Positions 19,154 to 27,610 are shown, counted from the stretch's first letter. The stretch is 49,776 nt of DNA from Arenimonas metalli CF5-1 (GCF_000747155.1 NZ_AVCK01000065.1:1-49776); one strand, 5' to 3'. Translations and numbers: made by a program. The notes: generated by a model not told the origin, from the letters alone.

Positions 19154-19771
19154 TTAGGCGCCGTGCAGGCGGGTCTCAGCCTCGGGCCCCGCCCCGCGCC
19201 GATGCAGCACCAGGCAGGCGATGCCAAAGAGGGCTTCCAGCAAGGCGCCCGCCAACGCGCCCGCCAACAGCGGGGCGCCGAGGGCGGCAAGGGCGAAGCC
19301 GGCGGCCGCCAGCACCAAGCCCAGGATCCAATAAAACCGCATGCCGTAAATGGTCGCGAACACGAGGTAGCGACCGCCAATGACCAGGAGCATCGCCGGG
19401 AAGAACAGGCCCGGCCAGTGAAGGCTGAGCAGGTAGGCGATCGGCAGGCAGAAGATCAGCCAGAACGTGCTCGCCCCCGCCAGCAGGCCGAACGGATTGC
19501 CCTTGGCGTGCGCGCCGCGCGAGCCCAGCAGCTTGCACGCGAGCAGGCCGACCGGATGGATGAACATGCCGCCGACCAGCAACGCCCAGACGGCCTGCTG
19601 GGGCGAGGCGAGAGCCGCGAAGCCCGCCGCGACCGACCAGGCCAGCGCGGAGGCCAGGATCCCCGTGGCTCCGCTGTGGTAACCCTGCCGCATGTCGGCC
19701 TGCGCTTGCGTTACTGACATTTCCACTACATGCATTCCTTGGATTGAAGTCACGGAAGGAAACTCGTTCAC
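19154..19771 (-). CDS. Small integral membrane protein, DUF7010-like
   Basis: A 205-residue polytopic membrane protein with about seven hydrophobic segments. The GTG at 19771 is preferred because it overlaps the response-regulator stop (GTGA) and has GAAGGG about 6 bp upstream; an ATG at 19735 is possible. The pattern [38 protein letters not shown] and a late FYWILGLVL resembles DUF7010-type proteins (moderate confidence). It is the last gene of a coupled operon with an ABC exporter and a two-component system, so it may belong to the same membrane-stress response. Molecular function is unknown. Confidence 0.7.
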   Translation of the reverse strand: MNEFPSVTSIQGMHVVEMSVTQAQADMRQGYHSGATGILASALAWSVAAGFAALASPQQAVWALLVGGMFIHPVGLLACKLLGSRGAHAKGNPFGLLAGASTFWLIFCLPIAYLLSLHWPGLFFPAMLLVIGGRYLVFATIYGMRFYWILGLVLAAAGFALAALGAPLLAGALAGALLEALFGIACLVLHRRGAGPEAETRLHGA

Positions 19772-20370
19772 AGCCAGCCCTTCGCCCGCGCCACCCGGTA
19801 GGCCTCGATCCGGTTCGCGGCACCCAGCTTGCCGATCGCCTCGGACAGGTAATTGCGCACGGTGCCGTGCGAGAGGTGAAGCTTGTCGGCGATATCGAGG
19901 CTGCGCGCGCCCTCGCCGGCCAGGCGCAGCACCTGGCGCTCGCGCTCGGTCAGCGGGTCCTCCTCGCCCCAGGCGGCGACGGCCAGCTGCGGATCGATGA
20001 CGCGGCCGCCGGCGTGGACCTGGCGCAGGGCCGCGGCGAGCTGGCCCGAGGGCGCGTCCTTGAGCAGGTAGCCGCGGACGCCGGCATCCAGCGCACGGCG
20101 CAGGTAGCCCGCGCGGGCAAACGTGGTGATGATCACCACGCGCGTCGACAGCCCGGCGTCGCGCACGCGCAGCGCCAGGTCCAGGCCGGTGAGGCCGGGC
20201 ATCTCGATGTCGGTCACCAGCAGGTCGGGCGCCTGCTTCGCCACCGCGACCCAGGCGGCCTCGCCGTCGCCCGCCTCGGCCACGACCTGCAGGTCGGTCT
20301 CGAGGCCGAGCAGCGCGGCGAGGGCGCCGCGCACCATCGCCTGGTCCTCGGCCAGCACCAGGCGGATCAT
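19768..20370 (-). CDS. Response regulator, NarL/DesR type
   Basis: A 200-residue transcription factor. The receiver domain (1-120) has the acidic pocket (E8, D9), phosphoacceptor D54 in VTDIEMPG, and K in YLLKD. A LuxR-type helix-turn-helix follows (about 135-195; LTERERQVLRLAGEG, LHLSHGTVRNYLSEAIGKLGA). The DesR-like GYLLKDAPSGQL linker and YLSEAIGKLGAANRIEA C-terminus fit regulators paired with DesK kinases. Its ATG overlaps the kinase stop by 4 bp. The palindrome TGACAGCTGTCA at 23310 upstream of the operon is a candidate binding site (inference). Confidence 0.94.
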   Translation of the reverse strand: MIRLVLAEDQAMVRGALAALLGLETDLQVVAEAGDGEAAWVAVAKQAPDLLVTDIEMPGLTGLDLALRVRDAGLSTRVVIITTFARAGYLRRALDAGVRGYLLKDAPSGQLAAALRQVHAGGRVIDPQLAVAAWGEEDPLTERERQVLRLAGEGARSLDIADKLHLSHGTVRNYLSEAIGKLGAANRIEAYRVARAKGWL

Positions 20371-21488
20371 GCGCTGGCCTCCAGCGCGCGCCGCGGCAGC
20401 GTGATCTGCAGGCGCGTTCCGGCACCCGGCGGGCTGTCGACCTCGAGCCCGGCGCCGAAGGCCGCGAGGCGCTCGCGCATGCCGGCCAGGCCGTTGCCCG
20501 GCGAGACGGCGCCGCCGCGCCCGTCGTCGGCGATGCTCAGGCGCAGTTCGCCGTCATCGGCCACCAGTTCGACCTCGACGCGGCGCGCCCCGGCGTGGCG
20601 CAGCACGTTCGTGACCGCCTCGCGCAGGGCCAGGGCCAAGGCCGATTCCAGCCCGGGCTCCAGCGCCACCGGCGCCAGCCGCTGGTCGAGGCTCACCTCG
20701 GCCGACAGCAGCGCCAGGCGCGCCGCGGCCAGTTCGGCTTCGAGGCCGGTGGCGCGGATGCCGACCACGGCCTCGCGCACCTGGGCGAGGGCTTTCCTTG
20801 CCACCGATTCCACTTCGCCGATTTGCTCGCGCGCAGCGACGGGATTCGAATCGACCAATCGTCCCGCCAGCTCGCTCTTCAGGGCAACCAGTGACAGCGT
20901 GTGGCCCAGCAGGTCGTGCAGGTCGCGGCCGATGCGCTCGCGCTCGGCCATCGCGGCGAGGCGGGCCACTTCACCCTGGGTCAGCCGAAGTTCGGCATCG
21001 CGGCGCTGGCGGGAGCGCGTCATCAGCACGCCGGCGACCACCAGCGCGCAGATCGCCGTCGCCATGGCGGCGTAGGCCAGCGCCAGCGGCAGCGGCATCA
21101 CCGCGAGGAAGGCCGCCACCATCGCGGCGACCAGCAGCCCCGTCACCCACAGCGCGCGCCGCGCCGGCAGCACCGTGGCCGCCATCGCGCAGGCGTAGAT
21201 AACGAAGGTGTTGCCGCCGGGCTGGATCGCGATCAGGGCCAGGCCGAGCACCGCGACCAGCGCCACCAGCCCCAGCTGGCGCGGTCCACGCCAGGCGCGG
21301 AATGCGAAGTACACCGGCAGGAAGACCGCGATTGCCAGCAGGCTGGCAATCCAGGCCCGCGCCGGCGCCTCCGGCCAGAAGCCCAGCGGCAGGAACACGA
21401 ACGGCAGGTAGACCAGCCCCAGCCACGGACGCCCGATGAGCTCGTCGTAGGTTTCGTCTTCCTGCGGTCGCGAATCGGCGTTGTCCAT
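20367..21488 (-). CDS. Sensor histidine kinase, DesK/NarL-partner (HPK7) type
   Basis: A 373-residue kinase with about five to six N-terminal transmembrane segments (residues about 28-160) and no large periplasmic domain, as in membrane-fluidity or envelope-stress sensors. The HisKA_3 box is RERIGRDLHDLLGHTLSLV. The ATPase domain shows the N-box REAVTNVLRHAGA, IADDGRGG and NGLAGMRERLAAFGA. The ATG at 21488 has GGAG 5 bp upstream. It follows the ABC permease by 40 bp and overlaps the response regulator by 4 bp. Confidence 0.93.
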   Translation of the reverse strand: MDNADSRPQEDETYDELIGRPWLGLVYLPFVFLPLGFWPEAPARAWIASLLAIAVFLPVYFAFRAWRGPRQLGLVALVAVLGLALIAIQPGGNTFVIYACAMAATVLPARRALWVTGLLVAAMVAAFLAVMPLPLALAYAAMATAICALVVAGVLMTRSRQRRDAELRLTQGEVARLAAMAERERIGRDLHDLLGHTLSLVALKSELAGRLVDSNPVAAREQIGEVESVARKALAQVREAVVGIRATGLEAELAAARLALLSAEVSLDQRLAPVALEPGLESALALALREAVTNVLRHAGARRVEVELVADDGELRLSIADDGRGGAVSPGNGLAGMRERLAAFGAGLEVDSPPGAGTRLQITLPRRALEASA

Positions 21489-21528
21489 CGCTCTCCAGAC
21501 TATCGGATTTCGCGCCACGGCCGTCGCC

Positions 21529-22302
21529 TCAGCCGCGGCGCAGGCGGTGCGCGGCCAGGGCCAGGCACAGCGCCGTGGTGCCCAGCAGCACGGCGATATG
21601 CAGTCCCCAGCGCACGTCCTGCGCCTGCCCCACGACGCCCAGCGCCATCCGGCCGAGGTGCCAGGCCGGCCAGACCACGGCCAGCTTCTGCAGCAGCACC
21701 GGGAAGGCGAAGATCGGAATCCACAGGCCGGACAGCACCGACATCGGCAGGGAGACCAGGTTCACCACCGCCACCGCACCCTGCCCGCGCACCAGCGTGC
21801 CCAGCCACAGGCCCATCGCGCAGAACGGCAGCGTGCCCAGCAGCAGCGTCGCCACCAGCAGGCCCCAGGTACCGGGCGCCATCCGCACGCCGCCGCCCAC
21901 CACCGCGGCGATCGTCAGCAGGCACACCACGGTGAAGCCGACGACCAGGCTCATCGCGATCTTGGCGAGGAAATACACCAGCGTCGGCATCGGCGAAACG
22001 CGCTTGAGTTCGAGCCAGCCCTTCTCGCGCTCGATCGCCAGCCCGACGCCGAAGCCGAACAGCGCCGGGCCGATCACCCCGAACACGCCGTAGGTCGCCA
22101 GCAGGTAGGCGGCGCGCTCCAGCCCGCCCCATTTGCCCGGCAGCACCACCGCGAACAGAAGGTAGAACACCACCGGGAACATCAGCGTCGGCAGGGCGAA
22201 GGCAGGCTGGCGCAGCACCGCCAGCAATTCGTACCAGGCCTCGAGCGCCTGGATGCGCAGCAGCGAGGGGGCGGCGTGGGGGGACGACGGCAGGGAATTC
22301 AT
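21529..22302 (-). CDS. ABC-2 type transporter permease
   Basis: A 257-residue membrane subunit with six predicted helices and the ABC-2 layout: an N-terminal amphipathic segment (WYELLAVLRQPAFALPTLMFPVVFYLLF), EREKGWLELKRVSPMP on the cytoplasmic side, and LSGLWIPIFAFPVLLQ near the C-terminus. The ATG at 22302 overlaps the stop of the upstream ATPase gene by 4 bp, so the two subunits are translationally coupled. It resembles the permease of the B. subtilis YvfRS/YvfTU type of ABC plus two-component cassette. The exported substrate is unknown. Confidence 0.9.
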   Translation of the reverse strand: MNSLPSSPHAAPSLLRIQALEAWYELLAVLRQPAFALPTLMFPVVFYLLFAVVLPGKWGGLERAAYLLATYGVFGVIGPALFGFGVGLAIEREKGWLELKRVSPMPTLVYFLAKIAMSLVVGFTVVCLLTIAAVVGGGVRMAPGTWGLLVATLLLGTLPFCAMGLWLGTLVRGQGAVAVVNLVSLPMSVLSGLWIPIFAFPVLLQKLAVVWPAWHLGRMALGVVGQAQDVRWGLHIAVLLGTTALCLALAAHRLRRG

Positions 22303-23231
22303 GCGGCTTGCTCCAGGCGGCCGGCGGCCACGGGGTCTTGGGTCAGGGACACGAAGGCCTCCTCGAGGCTCAGCGGGCGGACTTCCAGCTCGGCCAGGCC
22401 GGGGTCGGCGGCCAGCCAGCGGCGCAGCACCTGTTCGGCCTCGCGGGTCACCAGCTCGGTGCCGGCGGCGGTGTCGTGCACGCGCAGCACGCCGGGCCAC
22501 GACGCCAGTTCGGCGGTCGCGACGGTGCTGCGGGCGCGCAGGCGCTTGCCGTCGGCGCGGGCCTTGATGCCGGCCGGGCTGTCGTCGGCCAGGAGGCGGC
22601 CGCCGGCCATCAGCACGATGCGGTCGGCCAGCGCATCGGCCTCCTCGAGGTAATGGGTGGTGAGCACGATGCCGGTGCCCTCCCCGCGCAGTTGGCGCAG
22701 CACGGCCCAGAAGGCACGGCGTGATTCGACGTCCAGGCCCACCGTCGGCTCGTCGACGAACAGCAGCGGCGGCCGGCCGCAGATCGCCAGCGCGAACTGC
22801 ACGCGCCGCTTCTGCCCGCCCGACAGCGCGCCGTAGGGCCGTCGCGCCAGGTCGGCGACGCCGGCCAGGGCCAGGGTTTCGGCCAGCGGCCGCGGCGAGG
22901 GGTAGTAGCTCGAGAACAGGCGCACGTGCTCGGCCACGCGCAGGGTGTCGGGCAGCTCGCCGTCCTGCAGCATCACGCCGATGCCCCGGCGCCGGCGCGG
23001 GTCGCGCGGATCACCGCCGAACAGCTCCGCCCGGCCGGCGTCCGGGCTGAGCCGGCCGGTGAGCAGGCCCAGGGCGGTGGTCTTGCCGGCGCCGTTGGCG
23101 CCCAGCACGGCCAGCACCTGGCCGGCATGGATGGCCAGGTCGACCGCATCCAGGGCCTGGACGGCGCCGTAGCGCTTGCCGGCGGCTTCGAGCCGGGCGA
23201 GGACGGTCGGGCGGTTCGGATCATCGGGCAT
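22299..23231 (-). CDS. ABC transporter ATP-binding protein (ABC-2 exporter)
   Basis: A 310-residue nucleotide-binding subunit: Walker A GANGAGKTTALGLL, Q-loop VMLQDGELPDTL, signature LSGGQKRRVQFALA, Walker B LLFVDEPTVGLD and the switch histidine in VLTTHYLEEADALADR. The C-terminal 80 residues (DUF4162-like region) end with SLEEAFVSLT, typical of drug/lipid ABC-2 exporters. It is the first gene of a five-gene operon and has a GAGGAG ribosome site 8 bp upstream. Two inverted repeats lie in the leader: CGGGAC-CAGT-GTCCCG at 23250 and TGACAGCTGTCA at 23310. Confidence 0.94.
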   Translation of the reverse strand: MPDDPNRPTVLARLEAAGKRYGAVQALDAVDLAIHAGQVLAVLGANGAGKTTALGLLTGRLSPDAGRAELFGGDPRDPRRRRGIGVMLQDGELPDTLRVAEHVRLFSSYYPSPRPLAETLALAGVADLARRPYGALSGGQKRRVQFALAICGRPPLLFVDEPTVGLDVESRRAFWAVLRQLRGEGTGIVLTTHYLEEADALADRIVLMAGGRLLADDSPAGIKARADGKRLRARSTVATAELASWPGVLRVHDTAAGTELVTREAEQVLRRWLAADPGLAELEVRPLSLEEAFVSLTQDPVAAGRLEQAA

Positions 23232-23309
23232 GGCGGGGCTCCTCGGGGACGGGACCAGTGTCCCGACCGGGCAGGCGCCGGCGCAGTGGCCGGCGTCAGC
23301 GATCGCGCC

Positions 23310-23321
23310 TGACAGCTGTCA
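23310..23321. promoter_or_regulatory. Candidate operator palindrome TGACAGCTGTCA
   Basis: A perfect 12-bp palindrome 79 bp upstream of the ATPase start codon of the ABC/two-component operon and about 145 bp upstream of the divergent aminotransferase. NarL/DesR-type dimers bind inverted repeats of this size, and autoregulation of such cassettes is usual, so this is the best local candidate for the regulator encoded in the operon (inference). A second palindrome, CGGGAC-CAGT-GTCCCG (23250-23265), lies within the leader. Confidence 0.45.
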
Positions 23322-23421
23322 TCCGCGGCCGCCGCGGATTCAAACGCTTGGGGGTTACGCGCCCTTCACCGGGGTGGTAACATCCGCCGCAAGTATTTGA
23401 TTTTCAACGCAAGACCCGACG

Positions 23422-23449
23422 CGCGAGGGCCCTCCTCGCGTTTTGCTTT
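23422..23449 (+). terminator. Leader hairpin plus T-tract upstream of the aminotransferase
   Basis: CGCGAGG (23422-23428) pairs with CCTCGCG (23434-23440) around a 5-base loop and is followed by TTTTGCTTT, 20-odd bases before the aminotransferase ATG. The shape is that of an intrinsic terminator or attenuator in a leader, but the stem is short. Upstream ACGCAAGACCC could pair with the distal GGGT, giving an alternative structure. Whether it is regulated cannot be told from the sequence. Confidence 0.35.
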
Positions 23450-23465
23450 GGGTCCGGAGCCCGCC

Positions 23466-24968
23466 ATGAACCTGATCGACACCCTCAAGCCCCTGCGCAG
23501 CCACGCTGGCCAGGTCCGCACCGCCGGCCTGGACGACGCCACCGTGCTCGATCTCGCCGGGCGCTATCCCGAGCTGGTCGAAGCCGTCGAGGCCGCCGTC
23601 GCGCAGCACGCGGCCATCGCCGCCGAGTTCGCCGACCTGCTCGACCTCGACGAGCAGGCGCAGATCGAGGCCGTGCAGTCGGGCTTCGTCAACTTCTATC
23701 CGGACGACGCGGTGAACCCGTACGTGGCGATCGCCGCGCGCGGCCCGTGGGTGGTCACGCTCAAGGGCGCCGTGATCCACGACTCCGGCGGCTACGGCAT
23801 GCTCGGCTTCGGCCACGCGCCGAAGGCCGTGCTCGAAGCGATGGCCAAGCCGCAGGTGCTGGCCAACATCATGACCCCGTCGCTGTCGCAGCTGCGCATC
23901 GTGCGCGCGCTGCGCAAGGAGCTGGGCCATACCCGCGGCGGCTGCCCGTTCGCGAAGTTCCTGTGCCTGAACTCGGGCTCGGAGTCGGTGTCGCTGGCCG
24001 GCCGCATCGCCGACGTCAACACCAAGATCCACACGGATCCGGGCGGCCGCCACGCCGGCAAGCGGGTCAAGCGCATCGCGGTCAAGGGCGCCTTCCACGG
24101 CCGCACCGAGCTGCCGGCGCTGTACTCCGATTCCTCGCGCAAGAACTACCTGCAGCACCTGGCCAGCTACCGCCACCACAACGACCAGCTGATCACCATC
24201 GAGCCGTATTCGATCGAAGGCCTGAAGCAGGCCTTCGCCGACGCCGAGGCCAACGGCTGGTACTTCGAGGCCATGTTCCTCGAGCCGGTGATGGGCGAAG
24301 GCGACCCGGGACGCGCGGTGCCGGCGGAGTTCTACGCCGTCGCGCGCGAGCTGACCAAGGCGCACGGCACCCTGCTGCTGGTGGACTCGATCCAGGCCGG
24401 CCTGCGCGCGCACGGCGTGCTGTCGATCGTCGACTACCCGGGCTTCGAAGGCCTGGAGGCGCCCGACATGGAAACCTATTCCAAGGCGCTCAACGGCGGC
24501 CAGTACCCGCTGTCGGTGCTGGCGGTGAACGAACGCGCCGCGGGCCTGTACCGCAAGGGCACCTACGGCAACACCATGACCGCCAACCCGCGCGCGCTCG
24601 ACATCGCCTCGACCGTGCTGGGCCTGCTGACGCCGGAACTGCGCCGCAACATCGTCGAGCGTGGCCGCGAGTTCCTGGACAAGATCAATGCGCTCAAGGA
24701 AGAACTTGGCGGCGGCCTGATCACCCAGGTGCAGGGCACGGGCCTGCTGTTCTCGTGCGAGCTGCATCCGCAGTTCAAGTGCTTCGGCACCGGCTCCACC
24801 GAGGAGTTCATGCGCGAGCGCGGCATCGGCGTGATCCACGGCGGCACCAACTCGCTGCGCTTCACCCCGCACTTCGGCGTCACCAGCGGCGAGATCGACC
24901 TCGTGGTCTCGCACATCCGCCACGCCCTCCTCCACGGCCCGCGCAAATCCCAGGCCGAGGCGGCATGA
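23466..24968 (+). CDS. Class III PLP-dependent aminotransferase
   Basis: A 500-residue aminotransferase. The fold-type I core shows the GYGMLGFGH and NSGSESVSLAGR cofactor phosphate-binding segments, the aspartate in LLLVDSIQAGLR (D308) and the Schiff-base lysine in YSKALNGGQYP (K340). The usual DE(V/I)Q(T/S)G reads DSIQAG here. An N-terminal extension of about 75 residues precedes the core. It stands alone (no pathway neighbours), divergent from the ABC/two-component operon, so substrate is open: ornithine, GABA, diaminobutyrate or others. The ATG at 23466 was preferred to an in-frame upstream start in the hairpin leader. Confidence 0.85.
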   Translation: MNLIDTLKPLRSHAGQVRTAGLDDATVLDLAGRYPELVEAVEAAVAQHAAIAAEFADLLDLDEQAQIEAVQSGFVNFYPDDAVNPYVAIAARGPWVVTLKGAVIHDSGGYGMLGFGHAPKAVLEAMAKPQVLANIMTPSLSQLRIVRALRKELGHTRGGCPFAKFLCLNSGSESVSLAGRIADVNTKIHTDPGGRHAGKRVKRIAVKGAFHGRTELPALYSDSSRKNYLQHLASYRHHNDQLITIEPYSIEGLKQAFADAEANGWYFEAMFLEPVMGEGDPGRAVPAEFYAVARELTKAHGTLLLVDSIQAGLRAHGVLSIVDYPGFEGLEAPDMETYSKALNGGQYPLSVLAVNERAAGLYRKGTYGNTMTANPRALDIASTVLGLLTPELRRNIVERGREFLDKINALKEELGGGLITQVQGTGLLFSCELHPQFKCFGTGSTEEFMRERGIGVIHGGTNSLRFTPHFGVTSGEIDLVVSHIRHALLHGPRKSQAEAA

Positions 24969-24973
24969 GGCTA

Positions 24974-25150
24974 GGGCGTTTTTGACGCGGATTTACGCGG
25001 ATAAACGCGGATAGGGCAAAGGCGGGAGTGGGTCGAGGCGAGCGCGCGTCAGCTGCGTGCTTGCCGCGAATCCCGATCCGGCCAGTTCAACTCAATCGGC
25101 TTTTGCCCTATCCGCGTTTATCCGCGTAAATCCGCGTCAAAAAAACGCCC
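24974..25150. repeat. GCGGAT-iterated large palindrome, copy C
   Basis: The longest and best-paired copy: arms 24974-25020 and 25102-25150 are complementary over more than 40 bp, from GGGCG/CGCCC ends through three GCGGAT units at a 10-bp period to an inner GGGCAAA/TTTGCCC, apart from an unequal A/T run. Where copies A and B read GATTAAC in the left arm, this copy reads GATTTAC, and the right arm carries the matching change (GTAAATC). The base pairing therefore covaries. The 81-base loop is unrelated to the other loops. The element fills the whole 183-bp gap between convergent stops. Confidence 0.9.
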
Positions 25151-25151
25151 T

Positions 25152-26333
25152 TCAGACCCCGGCCGCGCGGCGCCAGAGGGCGCGGGTGACGGGGGTGAGG
25201 CGGTTGGCGAGGCCGAGGGCGTGGCCGCGCAGCAGGGTTGGCCACATCGCGTCGTTGCTGAAGACGCGGTTGATGGTTTCGAAGGAGTGGGCCGCCACGG
25301 CGTTCTCGCTGCGGCGGGTGCGCTCCCAGCGGGACAGCCGGTGCGGGGCCGCGAAGTCGGCGTGCACTTCCGCCGCGCGGCGCCACGAGGCGCGCAGCGC
25401 GGCGACATCGCGCAAGCCCAGGTTCACGCCCTGCCCCGCCAGCGGATGCACCGCGTGCGCGGCGTCGCCAACCAGCAGCACGCGGCCCGCCACGTAGTCC
25501 TTCGCCAGCTGCCGACGCAGCGGGAAGGCCGCGCGTGCCGACACCGCCGTCACTTCGCCCAGGCGCGCATCGAAGGCACGCGTGAGCTCGCGCCGGAAGC
25601 TCGCCTCGTCCGTCGCCAGCAGGCGTTGCGCCTCGGCTTCGGGGAGAGTCCAGACGATCGAGCTTCGACCGTCGGCGCAGGGCAGGAAGGCCAGCGGTCC
25701 GGTCGGCAGGAAGCGCTGCCACGCGGTGTCTTCATGCGGCGACTGCGTGCGGACGTAGGCGACCAGGCCGCGCTGGCCGTAGTCGTGGGCGTCGGTGTCC
25801 AGCCCCACGGCGGCGCGCACCCGCGAGGCGGCGCCGTCGGCGCCCACCACCAGCCGCGCACGCAGGCGCTGGCCGTCGCCGAGCACCGCGGTCGCGGCGT
25901 CGGCGTCCTGTTCAATCGTCGCCAGGGTCGCCGGCACCACGCGGCGCAGCGAGGGCTCGCGGCCGCAGGCGGCCCACAGCCGGTCCACCAGCAGCGAATG
26001 CTCGACGATGTGACCCAGGTGATCGCGCGCGAAGGCATCGGCGTCGAAATCGAGTTCGCCGCCGCCGGCCGCGTCCCAGACCCGCATGCGCCGGTAGGGA
26101 TGCGCGCGCGCCGTGCGGATCGCGGACCACGCGCCGAGGTCATCGAGCAGCGCGGCGTTGTCGGGCGCGAAGGCGTATACGCGCAGGTCGGCGTCATCGA
26201 GCGACCAGGCCGCGGGTTCCTGCGCTTCGACCAGGGCCACGCGCAGCCCGTCGCGGGCCGCCGCCAGCGCGGTGGCGCTGCCGACCACGCCGGCTCCGAC
26301 CACCACCAGGTCGTACAGGTCGCGACGGCTCAT
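25152..26333 (-). CDS. FAD-dependent UbiH/UbiI/VisC-family hydroxylase
   Basis: A 393-residue aromatic-ring monooxygenase of the ubiquinone hydroxylase family. The FAD dinucleotide motif is VVVGAGVVGSATALAAARDG near the N-terminus; the second FAD site is LLVGDAAHAVHPLAGQGVNLGLRD, and VVGADGAASRVR is the DG motif. It is translated right after ubiH with a 4-bp overlap, the same order as ubiH-ubiI in E. coli. C5-hydroxylation (UbiI) is therefore the best guess, with UbiF-like C6 activity as alternative. Its stop directly adjoins a large palindromic repeat. Confidence 0.88.
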   Translation of the reverse strand: MSRRDLYDLVVVGAGVVGSATALAAARDGLRVALVEAQEPAAWSLDDADLRVYAFAPDNAALLDDLGAWSAIRTARAHPYRRMRVWDAAGGGELDFDADAFARDHLGHIVEHSLLVDRLWAACGREPSLRRVVPATLATIEQDADAATAVLGDGQRLRARLVVGADGAASRVRAAVGLDTDAHDYGQRGLVAYVRTQSPHEDTAWQRFLPTGPLAFLPCADGRSSIVWTLPEAEAQRLLATDEASFRRELTRAFDARLGEVTAVSARAAFPLRRQLAKDYVAGRVLLVGDAAHAVHPLAGQGVNLGLRDVAALRASWRRAAEVHADFAAPHRLSRWERTRRSENAVAAHSFETINRVFSNDAMWPTLLRGHALGLANRLTPVTRALWRRAAGV

Positions 26334-27541
26334 GCCCGTCCCCGCGACAGCGACGGCACGCGCCCACGGAAGCCCATCGCGCCGGCCACCAGCGGATCCG
26401 CCAGCCCGGGCACGTGGCCCAGCGCCAGCAGGCCCAGCGAGCGCAGCACGTGCAGCGGGAAACCTTCGCTGGCGGTGAGGCGCGCCAGGCCGTCGCTGAA
26501 GGCCAGGGTGCGCTCGCGGTCCTCGCGGCGCGCTTCGGCGTAGGCGGCCAGCCACGCCGCGGCGCCTGGATCGTCGCCGGTCAGCACTTCGGCCAGCGTC
26601 AGCGCATCGCGCAGGCCCAGGTTGAAGCCCTGCGCGCCGATCGGGTGCAGGGTCTGCGCGGCGTTGCCCATCACCACGCCGCGCGGCGCGGTCAGGCGCT
26701 CGGCCACCACGCGCAGGATCGGATAGGCGCTGCGCGCGCCCACGCGGGTGATGCGGCCGGCGCGCCAGCCGAAGCGCTGCTGCAGGTAGTCGCGGTAGGC
26801 CGCGTCGTCCATCGCCAGCACCGCGTCGGCGGCCTCGCGGCGCACGCCGCAGATGCCGCCGTAGTGACCGCCGGCCATCGGCAGCAGCGCCACCGGGCCC
26901 TCCGACGTGAAGCGTTCGTAGGCGGTGCCGTCGGGCGCGCGGTCGGTGGCGACGCTGCACACGAGCAGCGTCTGGCCGTAGTCGTGTTCTTCGGCGCCGA
27001 TGCCCCACGCCGCGCGCGCCAGCGAGCGGCTGCCGTCGGCGGCCACCAGCAGGCGGGCGCGCAGGCGGCGGGTGGCGCCGTCCTGTTCAATCGTGACCAC
27101 CGGGCCATCGGCGTCGGGCGCGACCGCGACCACGCGCGCCGGGCGATGGCGCACCAACCCCGCGCAGTCGGCCAACCGCGACTCCAGCGCCAGGCCCAGT
27201 TCGCGCGCCAGCACCACGCCGCCGAACTGCTCCCGGCCATGCTCGGCCGCGGCCAGGCGCACACTGCCGAAATCGCCGGCGCGGCTGACGTGGATGCGGC
27301 GGATCGGCGCCGGCGGGGTCGCCAGCCGCGGCAGCACGTCCAGGGCCGACAGCGCGTTCAGGCTGGCCAAGGCCAGGGCCAGCTTGCGCTCGTCGAACCC
27401 GGGCGCGCCGGCCTGCGGCGGGCTGGCCTCGACCTGGCCGACGCGCCAGCCGCGGCCGTCGAGCGCGCAGGCCAGCGCGCTGCCGACCAGGCCGCCGCCA
27501 AGGATGAGGATGTCGTGGTCGAAACCGTCGGTGCCGGGCAT
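26330..27541 (-). CDS. ubiH: 2-octaprenyl-6-methoxyphenol hydroxylase UbiH
   Basis: A 403-residue FAD monooxygenase for C1 hydroxylation in ubiquinone synthesis. It carries ILILGGGLVGSALACAL, LLVAADGSRSLAR and GNAAQTLHPIGAQGFNLG. The segments RIHVSRAGDFGSVRLAAAEHG, YERFTSEGPVALLPM and FGWRAGRITRVGARSAYPI match UbiH specifically rather than other family members. The ATG at 27541 is 99 bp from the divergent membrane-protein gene. It forms a coupled pair with the downstream hydroxylase (ATGA overlap). Confidence 0.9.
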   Translation of the reverse strand: MPGTDGFDHDILILGGGLVGSALACALDGRGWRVGQVEASPPQAGAPGFDERKLALALASLNALSALDVLPRLATPPAPIRRIHVSRAGDFGSVRLAAAEHGREQFGGVVLARELGLALESRLADCAGLVRHRPARVVAVAPDADGPVVTIEQDGATRRLRARLLVAADGSRSLARAAWGIGAEEHDYGQTLLVCSVATDRAPDGTAYERFTSEGPVALLPMAGGHYGGICGVRREAADAVLAMDDAAYRDYLQQRFGWRAGRITRVGARSAYPILRVVAERLTAPRGVVMGNAAQTLHPIGAQGFNLGLRDALTLAEVLTGDDPGAAAWLAAYAEARREDRERTLAFSDGLARLTASEGFPLHVLRSLGLLALGHVPGLADPLVAGAMGFRGRVPSLSRGRA

Positions 27542-27604
27542 GGCGTGATGATACGCGTCCGCCCGGTGAAGGCCCATGCACGCCCCCTCGGGGCGCAGTT
27601 CGTC

Positions 27605-27610
27605 TAAAAT
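27605..27610 (+). promoter_or_regulatory. Possible -10 box (TAAAAT)
   Basis: TAAAAT stands out in a GC-rich 99-bp divergent gap, 30 bp upstream of the ATG at 27641. No convincing TTGACA is found 16-18 bp upstream, so this is only a weak candidate for the operon promoter. No cobalamin riboswitch-like B12 box is visible in the gap. Confidence 0.3.
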
